Assembly (NCBI GenBank): GCA_963971225.1
Contig: OZ020267.1
Span: forward strand, 5,787,351 to 5,851,350
Origin: Melieria omissa
Taxonomy: Eukaryota > Arthropoda > Insecta > Diptera > Ulidiidae
Length of the DNA stretch: 64,000 nt
Reading direction: 5' to 3'
The notes below the pieces were generated by a model. That model made no database searches and was not told the DNA's origin. It saw only the letters and a list, made by a program, of their open reading frames with translations. A program made the position numbers and the translations under genes. Within the stretch, counting starts at the first letter, position 1; each line of letters starts with the position of its first letter. Of the stretch, positions 55,031 through 64,000 are shown in pieces.

Positions 55031-56536
55031 CGCATCTTTTTTTTGTTTTTTCTTTTGTATGAAGCACAACAAGTGCTTTGAAAGTGAAGTGCTTTTTCTT
55101 CCTGTTTTCTCGTCCCGCATGAAAATCTTATTCACGTCATAAATATATCAATTTTTGATGGTCGACCATAAGTGTTACGATCAGTGTTACCACTTTGAAG
55201 CAGTGTTTTTCTTGATATTCAAACCCAACTCGAATCAGTTAGAGTGTCGTTTTGTAACTGTGAACGAAACATGTATCCATCATAACACAACAGAGACCAA
55301 GAAACAATCAAAACAAATTTCTTAAATTTCTTAGAGTGAACATGCACCAAAAAAAGCCACGGTGTGTCTGTTGGCCACTAAGGTAATGGGGAAAGATTTT
55401 ACATTTAATCACTTAAGTCAACATTTATAATTATTATTATTTATAATTGCAAAGAGTAACAAAAATTGCATCGGAACACTCTGTTTTTGCAATAAAAATT
55501 ATAAAAATAGATTCATGTTTTGCATTTGTGCAGTTTTTGTTTCTTTTTTCATGTAGACTGCATGCTTTTGGGGATGAAAAACTAAATTTTGTCGTAAAAT
55601 AGGTGTTGAGACCACTTTTCAAATTGAATTATTTGCTGAGATCGGAAGTTATCGGAGGATGTGTTTACATTATTTGATAAAGAAAGAATGCTTCTTAAAA
55701 TTCACAAAAATTCCTAAACATACTTTCACATACTTTTTAGATATTTTCCACTAAGTTTTGCCAAATTTTAGTTTTTTAACTTAAAAATATTTTTAATGAA
55801 ATGTGAAAGAGAAGTCTCAAAGAAGAAGCATTAAAATGCCCACATCAATTCTTTATCTATATTGAAAGTTTTAGCAACTTCTGGCAAACCATGAATTTTT
55901 AAGATTTTTTTTACTCAATAGAAGAAAATCAGAAACAAAACAAAAACACAAACAACAAATAAAAACATTTCAGTTCGAAAAAAGTGTTGAATTTAAACAA
56001 CTTTTGCACACACACCAACTAACATTTTACAAAAATTTTTTGGGGTTTTCTGATTTGGAGTTTTACCTTTCAAATGACATTAAAATCGTTAAAATCTATG
56101 ATCTTCTTGATTTTTGTCTATGAAACGAAACACTGTAGGATAGTTGGAGTTCGACGCGTCGCGACGGTGCAAAGGGAGATCATGTCTAAGGTGAAAGGAC
56201 CAAGTTGAGGTCGCTCTATCATCTCTTGGTGTGACTAGAGACATCTCTACTAGTCTCTATCCTGTACAGAACTTTTGCATTAGGCCGTAATCCGGAAATG
56301 GGTTGTTATCACCAGTTAATCTTTTCGGAACTACTGGGTTAATACGTCCCACGAACTTTTCAATTCAGAACTATTCAGATCTAATGACAAACCTAAAATA
56401 TTTATTAGAATTCTATGTTCCCGAATAAAAAGATGATTTCAGAATCTTTGAGTATGTTACAAAATTTTCTAGCCCCAATTTTCATAGCATGAAGACAACT
56501 CTTCTCATAGCTCTTAGGCTAAGTTTTATATTTTAC
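55031..56536. other. AT-rich DNA without recognisable features
   Basis: I see no gene, TIR pair or tandem array here beyond short A/T runs and an ACAAAAACACAAACAAC-type stretch near 55935-55960. Confidence 0.35.
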
Positions 56537-57140
56537 TAGCTGTCCCGGCGAACTTCGTCCTGCACGACACTTGCTGTTTTCTTATAATGAAATACGCAAG
56601 ATGGCGAAATTGACGAAGAAAACCAACTAAAGGAAGAGGAGGAGGAGGAGCCACTGATTAACGCAATCGAGGCCCTCAAAAAAGCAATGTTGCTGCTAAG
56701 TTTCCATCAAATCCTACCAGTAGAATGACTCATCTATGGAACGACGGGTACTCAATTTCAGTGTAGTACGACTTGCAATTTATAAGATATTCCATTACTA
56801 AGATTTGGCTTGTATGGGTGGTGGCACGCCCCCTTGTCCAACACTCGCCCCATTCCCTTTGTCGAAGGACATGACTAAATACTAAGTTCGTAGTGAATTT
56901 AATTGATGTGTGTATTATGGTTCTAAAGTTATCGTCTGAAAATGTTCAGAATTCCCGGTCAAATATGGCAGTAATTTTCCGACTTTTTCCATAATTTTTT
57001 CGGAATTTTCTTTTCACACGAACCTGAACTGACTCGATACAAATCCAACAAAAAAAAACTCTATGGAAATCGGACGGTCCGTTTGAGCGTAATTCGCTTA
57101 CACACATACATTTACTTTCATTTATATATACAGATTTTAT
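56537..57140 (+). repeat. Old interspersed repeat starting CTAGCTGTCCCGGCGAACTT
   Basis: The start motif TAGCTGTCCCGGCGAACTTC and a distal part (AAATCGGACGGTCCGTTTGA, TACACACATACATTTACTTT, TATATATACAGAT) match the general pattern of a widespread arthropod interspersed repeat, probably the end of a non-LTR element. The interior is AT-rich and degenerate. The class is an inference. Confidence 0.5.
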
Positions 57141-57729
57141 ATAATGTTTTCATGATGCTTGCTGCTAAATCTCGTTGTACGTTTCATATGCAATAAATAC
57201 AAATTCTTCTTCTTCTTTAGAGTATTTTTTTTCAAATTAAACTCCTTCCCACAAAGGTTAAGTTTGCAAAAAAGTACACAGTGTCCTCAAAAAATACATT
57301 AGCGGTGTCATCTTCTATTGAATAGATCTGACATTGATTCGAAGCGAAAATGATATCATTGGGCGAATAAAAATTGCTCATTCACCATGACACCTCGACA
57401 CGTGTCTAGTCGCCACGGTAAACATTCACAAATTATGCCACTAATTGCTACAACATTCAGCATATTCTCCATATTTACCTCCGCTGCGCCTAATTGCTGT
57501 TACCGGAGCTGAAGAAATCGTTAGGTGGTAAGAAAAACTGGTTCGAATGATGAGATTATCACTAAAACAAATTAATGCTTGAACTTGAATACAAACTTGA
57601 AATACGAAAAATTACCTGAAACTAATTAATTAAATAGCAAATTTTTCTAAAATGACTTTCTATTGTTTAATTCATCAATATTGATTTAATGAATTTTTCA
57701 ATATTTTATTTACCATTTATATATACAAA

Positions 57730-58440
57730 TAAAACAAACCTATAAAAATGAATGTCTGTTTATTTATTGGTGACACGATACTAAAACTCAAAAACTAGAC
57801 GGCCGATTGAACCGAATCTTTTACGGAATGTTCATCTTGACTCAATCTCGGTAATCTATATAGTACGAATACGACACGACAGGTGGGCGTGGTATCTTCC
57901 ATATAACCTAAATTTTTAATATAAAATATCTTTGGAATTCTAATTCAAAAAGATTTGAAATTTTGTCCACCGTCGTCCCATAGATGTTTAATTCTACCGC
58001 TAAAATTTGATAGGCGTTGGACAACGGGCGTGTACAATTTTTTGTGACTACAATTTTCCACGAAACTTTGGAACTGTAAATCGCACATCAATGAAACTGG
58101 ATCACAGCCTTCGACTGGAAGAATGGATTGGACATTGCATGGAAGGGAGTGGCACCGTCCATACAATTCAAATCAATATACATATAATTTTTTACCCTGA
58201 CTGACTGACTGATTGACCATCATCGCCCAGCCAAGACCTCCAAAGCCACAAACATGAAATTGGAACTGTAGGAATAATAAAAAAATGAACCTTCGTTAGG
58301 ATGCAATTTTTTAAAATTTTGGGTCTAAAGGGACAGACGTGGAATAAAGTGTTGTATGAGGAAACTTGATTTATTGAGCCCATTGACTTTGAACTTGCGT
58401 GCAAAGTCGCGAGGCCCTACTATTATTTTTTAATTTTCAA
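57730..58440 (+). repeat. Old interspersed repeat with GACTGACTGACTGATTGACC motif
   Basis: GAATGTCTGTTTATTTATTG, AAAACTAGACGGCCGATTGA, GGGCGTGTACAATTTTTTG and CTGACTGACTGACTGATTGA follow one another as in a family of degenerate dispersed repeats found in insect genomes. Stops occur in every frame. I cannot name the family. Confidence 0.45.
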
Positions 58441-60242
58441 TCTCAAAACTGTCAATCTGCCGAAAATCGAATAAAATCTTCAGTACACTCAGGAAATAAA
58501 ACGAGTGCCTTCAGGCTTCTAAGTAATAGCGCCACCTACCAACGACATTTATGATTATTTGCAACCTGAACTAATTGAAGTATCTGGCTTTCGTTGAGGC
58601 ACACGACTTGCTTCTAGACATCTTTATGCTTGCAATACATGTGAAAAGAGCAGACACGCAGCCACGTTGTGAAAACATCGTGAAAACGTGTGCGTATAAT
58701 TTAATTATACTCGTCGGAATCGCCGAAGCCGCAACTAATTTTCGACGCTAATAAACGTGATTAAAATTACATAAATTGTCATTAACAAACGCAGGCACAC
58801 GTTTGCATACATACATACTACACATACATACATACATATAAATGCGCATAAGCTCGTAACGGTGTGTGGCGCATACGTTATGGCCGTGTGCGCACGCACA
58901 CAACCACACAAACCTGTGTGTGGCTGTCAGTTGAAATTATGTTTTGTTGCGCTGTTTTTGTGCGGCTTTTTTGCAGCGATTCAAACTGCCGTCAACACAC
59001 ATACATACACACATAGGTAGATGCCTATGTGCTTATGTGTTTATGTATGTTTGTACGCTTTTTGTGCGAATGTGTGATTATTTAGTTTAGTGCATTCGTG
59101 CGTGTGCCTTAAGTAAGTTACAGCGCCTGCTGTGTGTGTTAACGTCTATGTATGCGTGTGTGTGTGTGTGTGTCTGCGTTATAATGACTATGCATTTAGC
59201 ATGTTTGACTGCTGCCGTTATTATTATACATTTACGCTATGCGCGACGGTAGATAATGCGCACATATGTAACTACGTAGGTGTGTACGTAGCATTACGTG
59301 GCGTTGTGCAGCGCAGCTATTAATCTCAACGCAATTACAACCAACGCTATGAATCATCAATCAACTTGGCCTCACTCTTCAATTCGCTTACTCTTTCACT
59401 CTCTTCACTCTCTCTCCACACTTTCAGTCAGCGCTAACTAAATCATCATCAAAATGCGCACCGATCATGTTGCACGAATGATTTATTCGAAGATTATAGC
59501 CGTTTGACCTTGGCACACGTTTTTGTTGCTGACAGCAATTTTGTGGCATTACAAATTGCCGCAAACTCATACAAATTGCAACTTTAGCGCATAGGTTGCA
59601 ATTTTATAGCAAATCAGGTGTACACAGCGATCATCAACGCTCAACTTTGCACGTCCTGCGGAAATTATGAAAGCGGCCCAATGCGTTTGTGTGTCGACTG
59701 GTAGGTAGTTGCGTCCAACTGCCAGCGGTTTTAGTGCGCAGTTAACGGCACTGATTTATGGTCGCCGTTGCCTCCTCGTCTGTTGTCCTTTTGGCTCTGC
59801 ACGAGACTCGCTTTGGGCGCTGCGTCGTTGGCCAAATTGTCAGCGAACCATGAACTTGAACTATCGCTGCGTGCCAAATAGCAAATCCAAAAGTGAAAAT
59901 TATGCCCTGCCTCCACCGTCTCGCCCCCCTAATTCGCCGATAACTAGTCGAGCCAAGCGCGTGTACGCAGCCAACGGGCTAACGGGCGAACTGGCAGCGT
60001 TGCCGTGGCAGCGGTGGAATATTAAACCGGCGAGTGGGTAATAAAATAAAATGTAATGCTAATCTATGCCCACACCAACACATGCACGTCACTCGCCGAC
60101 ACGCATACATACATCTAAAGTGGTACAGGGTGTACACCATTGAAGTGACGATTGAATGAAGGAAGGAAGTTGGTGAAAATGTGAGGGGGAAATATTTTTG
60201 AAATCCATTTTGAAAGCCAAGAAGACTACAGTTTGTGGTCGT
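58441..60242. other. Unique DNA with CA/GT microsatellites, no gene
   Basis: CATA/CA runs lie near 58808-58840 and 58995-59012. A long GT run lies at about 59155-59172. The part at 59.5-60.1 kb is GC-richer. No exon is supported. Confidence 0.4.
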
Positions 60243-60577
60243 TGTGTTGGACTGTGCGTCAGAGGTCGGGAGTTCGAATCTCCATTTTAAGTAAATTTTT
60301 TTACGCACCTGAGATCATATAAACTGGGTTTTAATATTCGCTACGAAGAAAACATTCTAGAAATTCTACTTTTCTGTCATTTTTAGGTTTGTTGGGCTGC
60401 GCATCAAAGTATCGGGAGTTCGAATCTCAACTTAAATTAAATTTTTTTAAGCACCTGAGGTCATATAAACCTGATTTCATTACTCGCTACGAAGAAAACA
60501 TTCTAGAAATTCAACTTTTCTGTCATTTTTAGGTTTGTTGGACTGTGCGTCAGAGTATCGGTAGTTCGAATCTCAAC
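60243..60577 (+). repeat. Tandem repeat, 146-bp unit, each with a tRNA T-arm-like box
   Basis: AGTTCGAATC lies at 60271, 60417 and 60563, exactly 146 bp apart. It is preceded by GGACTGTGCGTCAGAG-like sequence and sits in GGGAGTTCGAATCTCC, which forms a T-stem and matches the Pol III B box. TACGAAGAAAACATTCTAGA recurs between. The third unit is broken by the TTAA element at 60582. It looks like a tandemly amplified tRNA-derived SINE. Confidence 0.8.
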
Positions 60578-60581
60578 TTGG

Positions 60582-61406
60582 CCCTTTCGACCTCGAATTT
60601 TACATTGAGTCTTGATATTACTTTTTGGTATTTAAATCATAAACATCTTGCCACTTGCCACAAAACTTGTAGGAGATTTTAGAACCAGTTTTGATTAAAT
60701 ACGAAATAAACACTTGAACACATTTTCAGTTTTGGCTTAATTCTGGCGTTCAAGTTAATTTTTGAGCTTTGATGTATTCAAAGGCTTATAGTAGAATTTT
60801 ATGGCGAATATTTTCGTGGTAAATGTTGTCCTTAAAAAGTCCTGTTTTACAGGACATTTTTGGCATTTTAGAAAAAAAGAGTGAAATTGACCCATAAAAA
60901 TAGGAAATACAGGGTTAAAATGCTCCACAAAAATTTTCTTCGTAGTATTTTACATCAAATTGCTAAACACATCATATACCTAAAATGTTAGATTACATGG
61001 TTTTCGTATGCCGATTCACCATAAGAATCTGCAAAAAGAGGAAAAATTCAAAACGCCGATACACGTATATTTTTTTTGCCCCCTCTACCAGAATCCGTTG
61101 TCAGAACCTTGTTATTTTAAAAAAGTTTGATTTTATTGTGCAGTATTTTTAGAGAAACAGCGTTTTGATCAAACGTGAACAATTCGTAGACTTCAATTAG
61201 AACACAAACTTCCCATGATATCGCTGCAAATTATTGGAAGTTTTTTGGGAATAAAAATAAAATTTTTTAAATTTTCTTTGAATTCACTTCTAAAAATATT
61301 AAATTTTTGGTGTCTATTTAAATTTAACCCTTAAATCAATCGTAGCTTTTGCTATAAGATGGCAAATAAGTGAAGTTGCTCTCAGACATTTTTGGAGTCA
61401 AAAGGG
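60582..61406. mobile_element. TTAA-flanked element, family T1, copy 3 (825 bp)
   Basis: The left end is CCCTTTCGACCTCGAA and the right complements to CCCTTTTGACTCC. TTAA lies at 61407-61410 and TTGG (decayed TTAA) at 60578-60581. The host tandem unit supplies the empty site: CTCAACTTAAATTAAATTT at 60426-60444 becomes CTCAACTT, insert, TTAAATTAAATTT. It carries a middle block of about 440 bp also found inverted at 6945-7412 and absent from the other two copies. Confidence 0.87.
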
Positions 61407-61410
61407 TTAA

Positions 61411-64000
61411 ATTAAATTTGTTTCTATAAATTATATTTCCTTTCTATCATTTCTAGATGCTACAACTACTCAAATGGTTTGCATCACCCTGTATGCTTGT
61501 AATATATAACAACTCGCAGCACTCCTGGCTCACTTGGCGAATCGCCCAAAGCCATGCAGCAATGGTATTAACCCGAAATTTGCCACTACCAACGCGCTTA
61601 ACGCATTTGAGAGCGCAGAGGCCGAACAAGCGAAACGAAGTGACACACACAGCACGACGGTCGTTTGTTGAACTTTTGCATTAAACTTTTACATGTGGTA
61701 ATTGTAGGCTATTTCTAGGCGATAAAACAACCCATAGGCAGCTTTGCCCGAAGGAAACCAGTTCGAATCATTAAAATAGTGGCAAGTGAGTACGCACACA
61801 CACACATACACACAGAGTCAGCGCAAAATCCGCAAACATATTGCAGCGAACGCAACAGGAAGCGGCCGAGTGCCAATGAGTGCGATCGTAAATTTTTATT
61901 ACGGTCATGAAGACGACGAATCGGTGAATGCCAGCGCTGCGCTTCAATTCATTTCCGTGCGATTCTATTCAGAAATAGGCCAAAGGCAATGCGAAAATGA
62001 GGAGGAGGAGGAGAAAGAATTCGGGGCATTGGAAAATTTGCTGGCGCCTCAAATTGTGCCATTCGCGCCATTCTACTGTGTTCGATTTGATTTCATTTCT
62101 TTGTGTTTGTTGTGATTTTATTTGTTTATCAGTTGTTGTTGTTGTTGTTTTTGTTGCTACTAAGGTTCTTCTTTTAACTTATGCGAGCAGCCGCCTGTTC
62201 ACTGTTCAACCCTAACCTACGCGTGTGTTGGCGCATTCTACGCAGTTTTCTGACACTTTGACGGCATTAAGAAACAACAACAACAACAATGCCTATGCAC
62301 ACATGTCACTCCGAGTGCAGAGACAAATGGGAAAAGCGTGAAAGAAAGAAAGTTCCTCGACGACAGCAACGGCGACAGCCAGCACGAAAAAACTGTAAAC
62401 TTTAAGTTTTCCCTGTTTTTTTGTTTTTGCCATTTGCTATTTTTTTGTCGACCACTGGGATGTCACAGTGGGCATCTGGGAGTTATCGATTTGCACAAAG
62501 TGACATAATTATTGCGCCATTAAAAGCGCACAAACAACAAAAGGATCTACGCAGCGGCGACCAAGGCGGCGCCTAGAACAGATTCTTCTCTCGTTTGATT
62601 CGCCCAAAAGTATGCTATGGCTGTTATTGTTGTTGTTGTTGTTCAGACGTATGCTTCCTTTTAAACTATGTTTGCTTTAATGTTGCTTTTCCGTTATGTT
62701 TTTTTCAGTTTTGCAGCTTCTCTTTTGTTCCTTCTTTCTTCTTCTTCACTATTCAAGCATTTCTGTACATTTTCCTTTGCTGCTTTCGATGCTCTGTGCG
62801 TGTGTTTGTGCGTGTCCTGTTGCTGTTTTTCATTTGGTTCCCTTCGAATTGTGTCGCTTTTGAGGTTTGCTAATGTTTTTCCAAGTAAATATTGAAATTT
62901 TTGGTTGATTCAGTGACCCGCATGCGGCAGCTTCCGACGGCAATGCTGGCCGGCCGGCTGTGCAATGGTTGCGGGGTGCGACAGTGGACAGCTGGACCCA
63001 TGCAATGGTTGCGGGGTGCGACAGTGGACAGCTGGACCCATGGCTGCTTGCATGAGCAGCTGGGGATTCGCACTGGTCGCTGGTCGTGGCTGTGGTTGTT
63101 GCGGGGGCCATTTGTCTACACGGCCGGTGCGTTTTACAAGTTGTATGGGTGTTGTAAAAGTGATTTGTAAACAAACTTTTGCGGCAGCCATTTAGTTCGG
63201 CCCACTGTGAGGCTGTCACCTCTCGCCAGCCCTCTTGGCAACACAGCGCAGCTTTGCGGGCTGTGGGCGCTGGACGCTTACGTTCGCCTCGCTGGCCGCT
63301 GATTTTGCTGTTGGTTTTTGTGTTGTTTTGCGTTTAAGGTTTTTTCATTTTCCATTTTCCCATTATGGCATTTTTTCGTGCAACATTTCGGCTTTGTTTG
63401 TTGGGACTTTGAGCAGATGGCTTAGTGGATTATAGAATTTTTATGTAGCGCGTAATGTGGAAAATGAGCACAAGAGATTATGCGGCCTTGGAAGCCTGAT
63501 TGCTCTGCCGTGTGTATTTGAGGACATTTGCGTATAATGATGCTGTGTGGCTGTCTGTGTGTGTGTGTGTGTGTGGGTGTAGGTTGTTAAATATTTGCTT
63601 TTGAAATTTTGATACCTTTGTAATGAACTGTAAATACATTAGTTAACTAATTAAACCATTCAGTAAAATGACATGAAGACATTAAAACAAATGACATTGT
63701 TTGCTACTTTATAGAAAAATGTTACCAATTTATATTCATTTTCAAAGCGTTGCTGGCTTTTTGTGATTTCTCTGAAGTTTTGGTTTTCATTTAATTTTAA
63801 ATATTTAAACTTTTTATATTGATAAAAAATAGTAAGACTTTTTAATTTAAATTTCGCGCGGAAACCCAATCGTCGAAATAATCATTAGTGTTTAGTATAC
63901 GCTTGTCTTTCTGAAGTACACAAAGTGCTTTCGGCGATTTTTACAATGAGTGAAATTGTTCAACAAAGAAGTTCCATTAAATTTTGTGTGCGGAATCAAA
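61411..64000. other. Unique DNA with microsatellites and a 40-bp tandem duplication, no gene
   Basis: CA runs lie near 61796-61812, GTT/CAA runs near 62130, 62275 and 62630, and a GT run at 63556-63575. A perfect 40-bp tandem duplication lies at 62961-63040. The part at 61.5-63.5 kb is GC-richer. Frames open on both strands show no domain. Confidence 0.45.
62961..63040. repeat. Perfect 40-bp tandem duplication
   Basis: The unit starting TGCAATGGTTGCGGGGTGCG and ending GGACAGCTGGACCCA occurs twice, at 62961-63000 and 63001-63040, with no differences. Perfect identity suggests a very recent event or a collapsed/expanded assembly. Confidence 0.95.

Noticed and set aside
18501..64000. CRISPR arrays, operons, ribosome binding sites, bacterial terminators
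   Set aside because: The DNA is eukaryotic (introns, SINEs, mariners); the regular spaced repeats seen are satellites, not CRISPR.

Overview
The window looks like euchromatic nuclear DNA from a higher fly (Diptera, Brachycera). A tephritid fruit fly or a relative with a similarly repeat-rich genome is my best guess. The reasons are AT-rich DNA, abundant CA/GT and CAA/GTT microsatellites, mariner, piggyBac-type and hAT-type transposons, a tRNA-derived SINE, and one insect biogenic-amine receptor gene with very long introns. The species cannot be fixed by eye.

Only one host gene is supported, on the minus strand: the 3' half of a G-protein-coupled receptor of the alpha2-adrenergic-like octopamine receptor type (Octalpha2R-like). 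Its last exon (13410-14450) carries most of a very long third intracellular loop plus TM6, TM7 and a short tail. The preceding coding exon (18177-18335) carries TM5. A 3726-bp intron separates them with phase-0 junctions. Exons for the N-terminus and TM1-TM4 were not found in the remaining 45.6 kb upstream, so most of the window is probably one giant intron or lies upstream of the gene. Directly after the TGA stop the frame stays open for 37 GC3-rich, cysteine-rich codons, which makes a stop-readthrough candidate.

Everything else is repeat biology. From left to right: a fold-back element (1.8-2.2 kb); a decayed mariner broken by two SINEs (2.2-3.8 kb); a non-LTR 3' end (about 4.1-4.3 kb); a long-TIR element (11.4-12.4 kb); TTAA-flanked (piggyBac-type) MITEs in the receptor intron (15.6-16.6 kb); a tandem array hit by a mariner MITE (19.1-19.9 kb); an internally deleted mariner (21.6-22.3 kb); a pogo/Tc1-like MITE (25.9 kb); a roughly 200-bp tandem array split by a piggyBac-like element (26.4-28.9 kb); a TCTA-rich array (32-34.2 kb); a TTAA MITE (34.3 kb); LINE and SINE insertions (36.0-37.6 kb); another TTAA element holding an 85-bp retro-insert (38.2-38.9 kb); GTT arrays (40.6-42.9 kb); a 182-bp tandem array (44.4-45.6 kb); a hAT element (47.3-48.1 kb); a second decayed mariner with a hAT MITE inside (48.2-49.8 kb); AATT-rich DNA (51.5-51.9 kb); two more hAT MITEs (52.1-52.5 kb); old interspersed repeats (54.8-58.4 kb); a tRNA-like tandem repeat interrupted by a third TTAA element (60.2-61.4 kb); and microsatellite-dotted unique DNA to the end.

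Several insertions sit inside other repeats whose sister copies act as empty sites, so target-site duplications (TTAA, 8-bp hAT, 12-17 bp retro) can be read directly. All boundaries come from reading by eye. Start/end positions of decayed copies are approximate, and all family names for repeats are inferences from termini and target sites.
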